Positions 1 through 8,460 of a stretch of DNA of 64,000 nt are shown in pieces. A program made the translations under genes and the position numbers. The number at the start of each line of letters is the position of its first letter. Within the stretch, counting starts at the first letter, position 1. Under the pieces are notes generated by a model that was not told where the DNA came from, made no database searches, and saw nothing but the letters and a program-made list of their open reading frames with translations. Source of the stretch: Bacillota bacterium. GTDB lineage: Bacteria; Bacillota; Clostridia; Clostridiales; Clostridiaceae. The stretch lies in contig JAJXWH010000009.1 of the NCBI GenBank assembly GCA_021781745.1, positions 62,001 through 126,000 on the forward strand. Direction: 5' to 3'.

Positions 1-2418
1 TTCCTGCACTGATTTTTTCATCTGCATCAAATTAGAAACTCTTCCTCTAAGCTCTTTTGCTACAAAAGGTTTAGTTACAAAATCATTTGCACCTGAAAGA
101 AATCCTGTTTCAATATCTTCTGCAGTATCTCTAACTGTTAATATAATCACTGGTAAGTCGTATAAAGAATATTCTTCTCTAATTTTACTACAAGTATCAT
201 ATCCGTTCATTCCATTCATCATCACATCCACAAGTACAAGATCTATGTTATTTGTTTTTATCATTTCAAGAGCTTGCATACCATTTGAAGCAGTTAAAAT
301 TTCATAGTCCTCGTTATCCAAAATAGATTTAAGAACTCTTAAATTAGTAGGTTCATCATCAACCGCTAAAATTTTCATATGCTTATTTAGTTTATTTTGA
401 GCTTTTGGAATATTATGTATCTCTTCAGATTGTTGTTCATATATTTTTTCCTCGTTAACCAGTTTCTCTTCTGATTTGGGAAGTAAGAAAGAAAAGCATG
501 TACCTTTTTGTGGCTCTGACCATTCTAAGAATATCTTTCCACCCATTCGTTCTAATAATTGCTTAGATATGTATAGTCCAAGTCCATTTCCTCCATAATT
601 AGAGAAAATTTCAGTTTCTGCCTGAGTAAATGCACGAAATAAATTCTTCTGTTTTTCTTTTGAAATTCCTATACCTGTATCTTTTATGCTAACTTTTATA
701 AATTGCTCATTTTCCACTGCCGTTACTGTAATAGTTCCATTTTCAGTAAACTTAATTCCATTTCCTATTAGATTATACATAACTTGCAACAACCTATTTT
801 CATCTGCTAATACTGGAGAAATCTTTTCTGGGATATTTATCAAAATCTCTATATTCCTACTTTCTATTAAATGTTTTAATACTGCAATCACCACCTCCGA
901 GGCTGACATAATGTCTATAGCTTTAATATTAAATTCCATCTCATTTCTTTGTATCCTTTCAAAATCTATTATGTCTTTTATTAAAATTGAAAGTCTTCTT
1001 GATGCAGATAATATCACTTGAAGTTCTTCTTTTTGTTTTTTGTTTACATTTCCATATCTTCCTTCTGCCAGTGTTTCTGATATATTTATAATTCCATTAA
1101 GAGGCGTTTGTAGTTCATGTGATGTATTAATAAGAAATTCATCCTTCATCTTATCAACATCAATTAACTTTTCGGTCATTTCCCTAAGTGAACTATTAAC
1201 ATATACTAGCTCATTTTCAGCTTTTTTTCTTTTTCTCATATTAATTAGTAATGCAAGAATAAGCACCGACTCAAACACAAGTACAACAAATGCTGTAATA
1301 ATATAACCTTTATATAATTCCCAAACACTCATATCTCTATATAAAATCACACTATCACTTGGTAATTTATCCTCATCTATTCCCCATCTCTTAAGCTGTC
1401 GCCAGTCAAAAGTATATGCTCTAGACGCTGCATGAATAATTTGATTATCTGATGACTTATTTCCGCTTAAAATATCTAAAACTGCATTTCCTGCAGTTTC
1501 ACCTACTAATTCTTGATCACCTACATATCCACCAATTACCCCACTTCCTAAATATTGTGCTGAAACTCCATATACCGGTACCTTTGCTTCCTGACATATA
1601 GTTTTAATCACCTCTGTTGGAATAAAACTTTCCCCATTTATATCTGAATACCATTGGAAATATAAAATTGCAGAATTATCTTCAGCACTTTTTATCTTTT
1701 CAATCATATCTTCATATGATAATTTATCTAATACTACAATCTCTGCTTGATTAAAATATTTATTCTGTGCATCTAAAATAGATTGTGAGAGATTTCTCTT
1801 ATCTACCGAACTTCCAACCACTATGTAAATCTTTTTTGTTAAAGGCCTTGTTTTAAGTATAAGCTGTATATTTTGATCAACTTCAGACATTTGAGAAATT
1901 ATGGTATAATTTTGTGGCAACTGATTAACTGGAAGTTTTTCCTTATCCCAATCCATAATAATTGGCACCTTAGGAAAATCATTATCTCCATATTTTGAAA
2001 AAAAGTCACTTAAAGTTACAGCTGAAATTATAAAGTCTGGCTCATCATTACAATATTTTGCCTTTAAATACTTTGAAAAATCTTCAAGATATTTTTCATC
2101 ATTACTATGTCTGCCAAGATCAGCATATTCATAAGAATAGCTAAAATTAAATTCAGACTTTTTTTCTAATGTGCTCTTTATTCCTTTAATATAACGCTGA
2201 CTGCCTGGATAATCCTGAGTAAATGGATTAATAATAAGTATATGTTTTTCTATCTTACCATCTGCAAATGCGCTTGTATCTTGAAAACACAACATAAATA
2301 TAAATATTATACTAAACAGCTTTATAATTTTATATTTTCTTGATTGTCTTAGTAAACAAGTGCTATTTACATACTCTTTAAATAAATTCAGTATCATAAG
2401 TATAAGCTTTCCTCTCAT
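1..2418 (-). CDS. Hybrid sensor histidine kinase with periplasmic-binding-like sensor and receiver domain (C-terminus cut by window edge)
   Basis: The frame is open for 806 codons from an ATG at 2418 to the left edge, so the C-terminus is missing. It starts with a signal-peptide-like segment (about residues 30-55). An extracellular region follows that resembles the ABC_sub_bind class of periplasmic binding domains, then one membrane segment near residue 360. The kinase core has an H-box with phospho-acceptor His434 (SHELQTPLNG), an ATPase domain with the N box and GGNGLGLYIS-type G2 motif, and a receiver domain from about residue 680 (VDDEPTN; acceptor-Asp region LVDVMMNG; switch lysine in TKPF). 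It begins 25 bp after the response-regulator gene and is probably co-transcribed with it from the c-di-GMP riboswitch promoter. The ligand cannot be read from sequence. What follows the receiver lies outside the window. Confidence 0.85.
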   Translation of the reverse strand, partial: MRGKLILMILNLFKEYVNSTCLLRQSRKYKIIKLFSIIFIFMLCFQDTSAFADGKIEKHILIINPFTQDYPGSQRYIKGIKSTLEKKSEFNFSYSYEYADLGRHSNDEKYLEDFSKYLKAKYCNDEPDFIISAVTLSDFFSKYGDNDFPKVPIIMDWDKEKLPVNQLPQNYTIISQMSEVDQNIQLILKTRPLTKKIYIVVGSSVDKRNLSQSILDAQNKYFNQAEIVVLDKLSYEDMIEKIKSAEDNSAILYFQWYSDINGESFIPTEVIKTICQEAKVPVYGVSAQYLGSGVIGGYVGDQELVGETAGNAVLDILSGNKSSDNQIIHAASRAYTFDWRQLKRWGIDEDKLPSDSVILYRDMSVWELYKGYIITAFVVLVFESVLILALLINMRKRKKAENELVYVNSSLREMTEKLIDVDKMKDEFLINTSHELQTPLNGIINISETLAEGRYGNVNKKQKEELQVILSASRRLSILIKDIIDFERIQRNEMEFNIKAIDIMSASEVVIAVLKHLIESRNIEILINIPEKISPVLADENRLLQVMYNLIGNGIKFTENGTITVTAVENEQFIKVSIKDTGIGISKEKQKNLFRAFTQAETEIFSNYGGNGLGLYISKQLLERMGGKIFLEWSEPQKGTCFSFLLPKSEEKLVNEEKIYEQQSEEIHNIPKAQNKLNKHMKILAVDDEPTNLRVLKSILDNEDYEILTASNGMQALEMIKTNNIDLVLVDVMMNGMNGYDTCSKIREEYSLYDLPVIILTVRDTAEDIETGFLSGANDFVTKPFVAKELRGRVSNLMQMKKSVQE

Positions 2419-2443
2419 TGTTTACTCCCTTAAAATGTTTTGA

Positions 2444-3568
2444 CTACAATTCATTGAGTAAAGATGTAAAAAGTTTATTAGTTTCCTTCTGTGGTTTAAT
2501 TCCCATTTCCTTGAATAACTTCATTTTAAACTCCTCATGATACTGTATTAATAAAGCTCTATTTTTCTGTTTCCCATATACTCTTAAAATCATTTGATGG
2601 ATTTCTTCATCAAATGGTAATTTTCTCTTCATTATCACTAATTTATCTGTAGCTTTTTTATAAACTCCTTTTTCGATATAGAATGATGCTATACTTTTAA
2701 GCATATTAATATATTTTCTTTTCAAATATTCTTTTTCATTTTCACACCATTCATAATCCTTTTTCAAAAATAAATCTTCTTTATAAAGAGAATAAATTTT
2801 TTCAAATTCATTGATATTACTTTTATTTATATTAGTATTTTCTAATTTACTATTTTCAAACTCTATAAGGTCACAATGGACTCCATACAACTCACATCTA
2901 TAAATACCATTTCCAGCTGTTTTTGATAAAATCTCTATTGGAAGATTATTTTCCTTAATTGTTTTTCTAAGTCTAAAAAGTGTTGTGTGAAGATTAGTTT
3001 TTATTTTTTCAGGATCCCTTTCTGGCCATAGAATTTCTCCTAATTCCCATCTTCCAATATTAGAACCTCTATGTATTACAAAGTATGCAAGCATTTCTTC
3101 TACTTTTCTTGTCGGCCATTTAATAATACCAGTATTTCCGTGTACCTCAAAATCCCCAAAACAAAGTATCTTTTTTTCTATATTTATTTTCTCTTGAAGC
3201 TTTGGACTTTTGAACTTATTAAGTCGTGCAATACATTTTTCTATTATATTTTGATTAACCGGCTTTAAAATATAATTCAATGCATTTACTCGAAAAGCTT
3301 CAAGGGCATATTCATTATAACCAGTAACAAATACAACCATCAATTCATCATTCTGTTCCATAAGATTATTAGCAAGTTCTAATCCATTCATTTCTGGCAT
3401 TTCTATATCTAAAAACACTACATCTGGTTTTAAATCAATTATATTTTTAAGTGCTTCACTAGGATCAGTAAATATTTCTATAACATTTACTTTTCCTGTT
3501 CTTTGCAAAAACATCTTTAGTAAATTAAGAGGATGAACTTCGTCATCCACAATTACGGCATTAAGCAT
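2444..3568 (-). CDS. Response regulator with receiver, winged-helix and BTAD/SARP-like C-terminal domain
   Basis: The receiver domain is canonical: VDDE acidic pair near residues 7-10, acceptor Asp in FLDIEMPEMNG, Thr in TGYNEYALEAF and Lys in LKPVN. It is followed by an OmpR/SARP-like winged helix (about 130-230, with LHTTLFRLRKTI) and a helical bacterial-transcriptional-activator (BTAD) domain rich in TPR-like helices. This receiver-plus-BTAD layout is less common than OmpR or NarL regulators. An ATG two codons upstream (3574) is open, but the AGGGG ribosome site is almost against it and lies 7 nt from the ATG at 3568, so 3568 is preferred. It is the first gene after the c-di-GMP-II riboswitch and is followed 25 bp later by the hybrid kinase, its likely partner. 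Confidence 0.85.
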   Translation of the reverse strand: MLNAVIVDDEVHPLNLLKMFLQRTGKVNVIEIFTDPSEALKNIIDLKPDVVFLDIEMPEMNGLELANNLMEQNDELMVVFVTGYNEYALEAFRVNALNYILKPVNQNIIEKCIARLNKFKSPKLQEKINIEKKILCFGDFEVHGNTGIIKWPTRKVEEMLAYFVIHRGSNIGRWELGEILWPERDPEKIKTNLHTTLFRLRKTIKENNLPIEILSKTAGNGIYRCELYGVHCDLIEFENSKLENTNINKSNINEFEKIYSLYKEDLFLKKDYEWCENEKEYLKRKYINMLKSIASFYIEKGVYKKATDKLVIMKRKLPFDEEIHQMILRVYGKQKNRALLIQYHEEFKMKLFKEMGIKPQKETNKLFTSLLNEL

Positions 3569-3737
3569 GTACATTCCCCTTTCTTACATTATTTAAAAAT
3601 CTAATAATATTTAAATTTCTGTTCTCCACAATGTGACATATGTATTGCTGTTCTCAATAACAATGATAATTTCTAAGTAATTTTTATAATCATATTCTAA
3701 TTCTTATTTAAACTATATTATGTAAAATTATAGGCAT

Positions 3738-3793
3738 AAAAAAAGGCCATAGAAACTAGTAAAATATATAAAATTACTTAATTTCAATTGGCC
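3738..3793 (-). terminator. Intrinsic terminator of the c-di-GMP-II riboswitch
   Basis: On the minus strand GGCCAATTGAAA pairs imperfectly with the distal GTTTCTATGGCC, and seven T follow (3744-3738). The proximal arm contains the CCAATT that also forms the 3' half of aptamer helix P1, so the two structures exclude each other. This predicts an ON switch: ligand-stabilised P1 prevents termination. Confidence 0.75.
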
Positions 3794-3858
3794 GGTTGCA
3801 CCACTTACTCCAAATCTCCAAGGCGCCCAAATAAAGAGAATTTTCATCGTATCCAATT
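3785..3858 (-). promoter_or_regulatory. Cyclic-di-GMP class II riboswitch aptamer
   Basis: The minus strand carries TTTGGGCGCC, a short hairpin region, then AGTAAGTGGTGCAACCGGCC. This matches the core I recall for the C. acetobutylicum class II c-di-GMP aptamer (TTGGGCACT...GTTAGTAGTGCAACCGACC). The variable pair GCGCC/GGTGC stays complementary. Outer helix P1 is AATTGG (3858-3853) with CCAATT (3791-3786). A TATAAT box at 3870-3865 puts the transcription start at about the first P1 base. The next gene downstream, about 170 nt past the terminator, is the response regulator. Seen: motif, P1 and terminator. Known: the family binds c-di-GMP. Inferred: regulation of this two-component pair. Confidence 0.8.
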
Positions 3859-4245
3859 TAATATATTATATTGAATTTATAAATTACCAAATATAGATAT
3901 TAAGTTTAAGAATTATACCTATATTATAAAATATTCATCCATTTCTATAAATTATATACATGTTTATAGAATATCCATTAATGGCATTTTTCTTAGTATT
4001 TTACCATACAATTTCTAAAAATTCATCATAAATAACAAAAAACGTCATATTTAATTATTTTTATACATCTACTTTTTACAGATATATAAAATTGGAGTAT
4101 ACAAATATATTTTACAAAAAGCATAACTTATAATTATTTTTTATATAATCGTTATCGCCATTATCTTTTTATGCATAAAATTTAGATAGCTTGTATATAA
4201 TTTAGTATGATACATAATTTTACAATTGTTAGGTGGTGAGTAAAT

Positions 4246-4500
4246 ATGATCAAAAAGCTTTTTTATGCTATTAATCTAAGTTTAGCCGTGCTATTACCTT
4301 TGTTTTCATTAAATATAATAGTAAGCAAGTATAATCCAAATGATTTTTTTCCATTGATATTTATTTGCTTAGGATTCTGCGATACTTTGCTTGGGATTAA
4401 TTTATTAAATGCAAATAAAAAAGTATTAAGCGTATCTAGCTTTATACTTGCAAGCTTCTTATTCATTTTAGTTGGAAGTAAAGTTTGTATATATAATTAA
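4246..4500 (+). CDS. Small membrane protein of unknown function (84 aa)
   Basis: The ATG follows a strong AGGTGGTGAG ribosome site. The protein has three likely membrane segments (about residues 5-27, 34-54 and 60-81) and short loops, and no catalytic motif is visible. A faint resemblance to small Firmicutes DUF3953-type membrane proteins is only an impression. It stands alone, convergent with the decayed ABC operon to its right, and an inverted repeat follows directly. A TATAAT-like box lies near 4195. Confidence 0.6.
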   Translation: MIKKLFYAINLSLAVLLPLFSLNIIVSKYNPNDFFPLIFICLGFCDTLLGINLLNANKKVLSVSSFILASFLFILVGSKVCIYN

Positions 4501-4503
4501 ATT

Positions 4504-4544
4504 ATTATAGTTTGTCCTTATTATTGCTAAGAACAAACTATAAT
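4504..4544. repeat. Perfect 12-bp inverted repeat after the 84-aa gene
   Basis: ATTATAGTTTGT at 4504-4515 is repeated inverted at 4533-4544 around a 17-nt loop. There is no T-run on the plus strand, so it is a weak or factor-assisted terminator at best. Confidence 0.5.
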
Positions 4545-4635
4545 AGTACAACCATATCACAATCAATACACTTTTCATTTAACATAGTACTTACGCTGTA
4601 TTTCATATAGAACATAATTTATAATTATGACTATA

Positions 4636-4803
4636 TTAGATTATTTTTAAAATTTCATTCTTGCATTGCTCCAAGTTATCATTAAATATTCCTGCAATTT
4701 CAACAGGTTTTTTATTAAATACAAGTATATTTCCTCGGAAATATATAGCTTCATCTAAATCATGGGTAACTAATATTACCATTCTTTTTTCTTTTTTCTT
4801 TTT
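4636..4803 (-). pseudogene. C-terminal fragment of an ABC transporter ATPase (NrtD/SsuB/TauB type)
   Basis: The minus strand reads MVILVTHDLDEAIYFRGNIL and continues about 30 residues to a stop at 4636. VTHDLDEA is the H-loop (switch histidine) region typical of nitrate/sulfonate/taurine-type importer ATPases. The P-loop, Q-loop, signature and Walker B are absent. The open frame begins in an A-rich GAAAAAAGAAAAAAG stretch directly after the truncated binding-protein fragment, in another reading frame. This looks like the 3' scar of a deletion that removed the permease gene and most of the ATPase. Confidence 0.7.
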
Positions 4804-4810
4804 TCTTTAT

Positions 4811-5005
4811 TCAATAAATTATTAAATTCGCAATTAGCTTAGATACTGCTATAGCCGTAAGACCATCTGGTGTTACGAAGATAATATCTTTAGTTTCTGT
4901 AGCTTTATTATTTCCACAGGCCACAAGTATTGGCATAGATAGCATTATAACTAAAGTTAATGCTCCAATGCTAATCAATACATTTTTTCCCATACTAAAA
5001 GACAT
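4811..5005 (-). pseudogene. N-terminal fragment of an ABC transporter substrate-binding lipoprotein
   Basis: The 64-residue frame begins MSFSMGKNVLISIGALTL, has a lipobox (ILVACGN), and enters the first strand of a NMT1/SsuA-like binding protein (FVTPDGLTAIAVSKLI). It then ends at a stop next to an A-rich tract, where the family normally continues for about 270 more residues. Together with the ATPase tail immediately downstream it is the remnant of a binding protein-permease-ATPase operon. Confidence 0.65.
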
Positions 5006-5103
5006 GAATTAATATTAAACTTAACTCATGCCTTCATCGGCTTATATGTATCAAAACTAATCATTCTTTCTATCTAAAATTTAAATAATAACTTTATAAA
5101 TTT

Positions 5104-6144
5104 TTATTTTCTTGCAACGCTAAAAAGCTCTTTAGCCATTTCTTTAATTAAATCCGCTAATTCAAGCTTGGCAATCCATTCCTCAGGTATTGAGCTCACT
5201 CCTAATTTTGCTCCCATTATATTTCCACAAATAGCTCCTGTACTATCACTGTCTCCATCATGGTTCACTGCTAATTTTAGTGCCATTTTAAAATCCTCAG
5301 GATATGATAGTGCACAATAAACTGCAATTGCTAATGCCTCCTCTGCAATCCATCCTTCTCCTAATTGTGAAAGTTTTTTCGCACTCGGGTCTCCATCCTT
5401 AGCCAGCGATACAGCCTTATTTAATGCCTGTACAGTTTCTTGGCTATATCCCATAGTTTTTAATGTTTGTATTGAATTTAAAACAGCTTTATCTAGCGGC
5501 ACATCAAGGCACAAATCTGAAATTATACTTGAAAGTGCTCCTGATGATAAATATCCTGTTGGATGTCCATGTGTAATTGCTGCTAATTCACATCCTAGGT
5601 TAAAAGCATCTTTCTTTCTATATACATAATATAATCCTGCTGGTGCAGCTCTCATTACCCCACCACAGCCCTTACTGTTATTTATCACATTCTCTAAAGT
5701 CCCAAATTTATTATTTTTACTCTTTTGTAGAGCTGTAATGCAGCTATTTCCCGGAAACCTCTGGTCATATAATTGATTATATTTTAATAGCCTTGAATCA
5801 TTTTCATTCATTAAATAATTGTATTCCTTTGAAATAGTGCATCCTTGAGTATATAACCATCTCATATATGCGTGAAATATACTCTTTTGGATATTTTCTT
5901 CCCTTGCAAATCTACTTGTATACTCATAATCTAGTATACCTTCAACAGTAAATAGTGTCATTTGAGTATCATCAGAGATTTGAGCTTTCTTTGAAATAAT
6001 GTCTAATTTCAGATCCTCTATACCAGTTTTTCCATATGTCCAATGTATTTCAAATAATTTCATAAATTCCACCGGAAAACCAAGTGCATCTCCGATGCCC
6101 CCTCCTAGTAAGCATCCAACAAATCTATCCCTCATATTTATCAT
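5104..6144 (-). CDS. ADP-ribosylglycohydrolase (DraG/ARH family)
   Basis: The 346-residue protein has the family signatures in order: GCLLGGGIGDALGFPVE at the N-terminus, SDDTQMTLF (first metal-binding pair) near residue 58, a central GCGGVMRAAPAG, HGHPTGYLSSGAL, and HDGDSDSTGAICGNIMGA near the C-terminus (second metal site). Family members use two Mg or Mn ions to cleave ADP-ribose from modified residues or small ligands. The start has AAGGAG six bases upstream. The gene is divergent, across 168 bp, from a probable ADP-ribosyltransferase, which suggests it reverses that enzyme's modification. That link is inference; the target is unknown. Confidence 0.9.
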   Translation of the reverse strand: MINMRDRFVGCLLGGGIGDALGFPVEFMKLFEIHWTYGKTGIEDLKLDIISKKAQISDDTQMTLFTVEGILDYEYTSRFAREENIQKSIFHAYMRWLYTQGCTISKEYNYLMNENDSRLLKYNQLYDQRFPGNSCITALQKSKNNKFGTLENVINNSKGCGGVMRAAPAGLYYVYRKKDAFNLGCELAAITHGHPTGYLSSGALSSIISDLCLDVPLDKAVLNSIQTLKTMGYSQETVQALNKAVSLAKDGDPSAKKLSQLGEGWIAEEALAIAVYCALSYPEDFKMALKLAVNHDGDSDSTGAICGNIMGAKLGVSSIPEEWIAKLELADLIKEMAKELFSVARK

Positions 6145-6312
6145 AATTATCTCCTTTTTAATACAATTATATCACTACTTAGGTAATATATTAAATTAGA
6201 ATTGACATTTATATAAAAAAAATTGTATAATTATGATAACGAATACATAGATGGTGATTTTGCTCATATACTAATATATATCTTAAATTTTAAGAAAAGG
6301 AGTTGAGTATGT

Positions 6313-6843
6313 ATGTGTACTCCTTATGAAAAATTAATTTTAGACTCTTATGTTGAAGGAGTTTTTGCTACAGATAAACTAATTGAAATAATTGAAAATA
6401 ACTCCCAAATATTAGAATGTGAAATTTATAGAGGAATATTCGTACCCAATTTCATATTAAAAATTGGAAATGATATAAACAAATATCATCCTACTAAAAT
6501 TATGTCTTTTTCAAAAAATATAAAAATAGCAAAGAGATTTTCCCAAAAATCTTTTATTGATGAATATGTTTTTAATTATTTAAAACGTGATGGTTATAAT
6601 GTAAACCATTATTATAAACCAAATGATAATTCTTTCTTTTCTAGGGTAATTATAAGATTGAAAGATTATAAGTGCTTTGATTTATATGCTCACTATGAAA
6701 ATAAGGCATATGAACACGAAAAAGAAGTATTAGTTATTACTGAGCCACTTTATATACAAGCTATCACCGAAGAAAATGATATGATTATTGTTGATTGTGT
6801 TAATGAAGCAGAATTTGCTAAAAATTTTATGATAAGTGTTTAA
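6313..6843 (+). CDS. Probable ADP-ribosyltransferase of the R-S-E (bi-glutamate) class
   Basis: This 176-residue protein has the three ART landmarks at proper spacing: R40 in EIYRGI, a Ser-x-Ser strand at S65-S67 (IMSFSKNIKIAKRF, the STS motif followed by the usual helix) and an ExE at E136/E138 in AYEHEKEVLVI. In known R-S-E enzymes these bind NAD and catalyse transfer, with ExE typical of arginine-directed members. There is no signal peptide or membrane segment, so it should act inside the cell. AAAGGAG precedes the ATG by about 10 nt. It diverges from an ADP-ribosylglycohydrolase and ends in a strong terminator. The fold call rests on motifs only; the substrate could be protein, nucleic acid or a small molecule. 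Confidence 0.65.
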   Translation: MCTPYEKLILDSYVEGVFATDKLIEIIENNSQILECEIYRGIFVPNFILKIGNDINKYHPTKIMSFSKNIKIAKRFSQKSFIDEYVFNYLKRDGYNVNHYYKPNDNSFFSRVIIRLKDYKCFDLYAHYENKAYEHEKEVLVITEPLYIQAITEENDMIIVDCVNEAEFAKNFMISV

Positions 6844-6856
6844 TCTATGCCGTGTG

Positions 6857-6903
6857 ACTGTATTAGCATTAAGTTTTAAAGCTTAATACTAATACAGTTT
6901 TTT
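6857..6903 (+). terminator. Intrinsic terminator after the ADP-ribosyltransferase gene
   Basis: ACTGTATTAG pairs with CTAATACAGT, extended inward by ATTAAG/CTTAAT, and a run of six T follows. Confidence 0.85.
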
Positions 6904-7048
6904 CTTATATAATATTTTCATGTTTCTACTTTTTTAAAGGTTAGGTAATAAGTTTCAAACATAAAAGACTAATTGATTCCAGAATATATTTTTACAGAAT
7001 AAATTAGTCTCCAGTTTCTCTAGTCAACTTGTTTAGTATAAATTTGTT

Positions 7049-7477
7049 TTATCTATAGATATCTACAATCAATCCTTGTATTTCATCTATTGTCGATGCA
7101 ATATTTATATTTTCTCTTTCTTCAGATAGTAATGCGTTAGTAAGTTCTTCGAGCTTTGAGTCAATGGTATCAACTGTAATAAAATATTGAGTTTGCCAAA
7201 AACTAATATCTTTTTTTGTATCATACATAAACTTTAATATTGACTCTAAATACTCTTTTATCATCTTTTTATACATAACCACATCAACATAGGTTTTTGT
7301 AGTAACAAGCTTACTTCCTCTTTTTTTTATATCATCTATCATTTTATTGAGTTGTTCTTCTGATCTTTTATGTCTCTCTTGGTTAAAACTCCCAGAAAAA
7401 TCCTTTTTCTCGGAAACTATTTTTCTTTCAGATGTTATGGTCCCTCTTCTTATTCTCCCAATCTCCATATTACTCAA
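7049..7477 (-). CDS. yaaR: YaaR-family protein (DUF327)
   Basis: The 142-residue soluble protein has a basic, flexible N-terminus (IGRIRRGTITSERK) and then a helical domain with the GSKLVTTKTYVDVVMYKKMIKEYLES region characteristic of YaaR/DUF327. It ends in a helical ESRENINIASTIDEIQGLIVDIYR-like tail. The biochemical role is not established. In Bacillus the gene lies near recombination and signalling genes; here it stands alone between two small orphan genes. Confidence 0.8.
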   Translation of the reverse strand: MSNMEIGRIRRGTITSERKIVSEKKDFSGSFNQERHKRSEEQLNKMIDDIKKRGSKLVTTKTYVDVVMYKKMIKEYLESILKFMYDTKKDISFWQTQYFITVDTIDSKLEELTNALLSEERENINIASTIDEIQGLIVDIYR

Positions 7478-7851
7478 TCCTTTCTCAACTTAAGTATACA
7501 GAAAATGCATAAAAAACTTATATAATGTAGCACATTATAAACAAATTATTTTTTCATATACTTAGCTAATTATATCAAATTTCAGCCTTTTTCTCTACTT
7601 ATATTTATATTCTCATTTTATTTTGTAATATTACGTTATTGGAGCTTGTTTAAATTTGCTTCTCGATTCATTTAAAATGCTTATTATTCTAAATAATACT
7701 TAAGTAATAAAAATTATTATAACTTAGTACTATTTTAATTAATATTTTTTATGAATTATGCCAAAATTTTTTATCTTCTCAATTTTGGTTGAAAACGAAT
7801 ACTATATATAGTAAAATTTATTTATACTAAGGGATTTTAGGAGGTAACAAA
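7478..7851. other. Gene-free AT-rich interval (374 bp)
   Basis: No convincing coding frame or structured RNA was seen. It separates two divergent genes and so must hold both promoters. A TATATA-rich stretch near 7800-7815 could be the -10 region of the gene at 7852. Confidence 0.4.
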
Positions 7852-8154
7852 ATGATAGTAAGATGTATTGATAATAACCTATGTTCAAGTTTAAGTTTAA
7901 ATAAGGAATATGTAGTAATAGAAGAGGCTGCTGAGTATTACGTAATACTAGATGATTCGAATGAAGAAACAACTTGCAGAAAATCTAGATTTCAAGTTAT
8001 TGAAGATGGCGATTTAACTAGAAAGGCAAAAGCCACTATTACAGAATTGTCTTACCAAATAGAAAATGATTTTAAAGACATAAAACACTTTTCAATCAGA
8101 AAAAATTCTAAAGGTGAAATTAAAGAAATATCTGTTAAATTTAAATATAATTAA
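7852..8154 (+). CDS. Hypothetical protein (100 aa)
   Basis: A good GGAGG ribosome site lies 6-8 nt before the ATG. The first 55 residues (MIVRCIDNN...LNKEYVVIEEAAEYYVILDDSNEETTCRKSRFQVIE) look like a small beta-barrel of the SH3-like kind seen in many uncharacterised clostridial proteins. The rest is a helix and a basic strand pair. No catalytic motif is visible and I do not recognise the family. A long palindromic element follows at 8166. Confidence 0.6.
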   Translation: MIVRCIDNNLCSSLSLNKEYVVIEEAAEYYVILDDSNEETTCRKSRFQVIEDGDLTRKAKATITELSYQIENDFKDIKHFSIRKNSKGEIKEISVKFKYN

Positions 8155-8165
8155 TAAATATTTAT

Positions 8166-8374
8166 GTACACAAATAGAAAGAAAGAGTAGTCTGTTACTC
8201 GATTGCTAGAGAATATAGCTGTGGATTTCTACCAGTAGAAGTTGCACCATTACTGCATGCCTCAAATATAAAATTTGAACAAGCAGTAATGGAACAACTT
8301 CTACTGAAGAAATACCTACAGCCACATTCTCAATGCAACTCTGCGTAAAAGACTACTCTTTCTTTCTAGTGTAT
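8166..8374. repeat. Long palindromic element, family A (inverse orientation)
   Basis: Terminal 18-bp arms AGAAAGAAAGAGTAGTCT and the exact complement close a nested hairpin. Inner stem arms are AGTAGAAGTTG...CCATTACTGC and GCAGTAATGG..CAACTTCTACT. Read on the minus strand it contains AAGTTGTTCCA-stem-TGCTTGT and GCATGCAG-stem-TGGTGCAACTT. These are the constant blocks of the copy at 41185, which places both in one family although their stems differ. Confidence 0.8.
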
Positions 8375-8460
8375 ATAATTATTAAACGATATTATAAAGT
8401 CTTCTTGTTCATATTTTATTTTAATAAAATATTTAATATATATTTTTTTTATATTTAAAT

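Noticed and set aside
686..1306. Plus-strand frames of 111 and 88 codons at the left end
   Set aside because: They are antisense to the histidine-kinase gene, which has continuous domain structure through the same bases.
8166..8374. Foldback elements as ordinary intrinsic terminators
   Set aside because: They are 60-250 bp, nested, share constant blocks between copies, and several lack T-runs; some neighbouring genes already have their own terminators.
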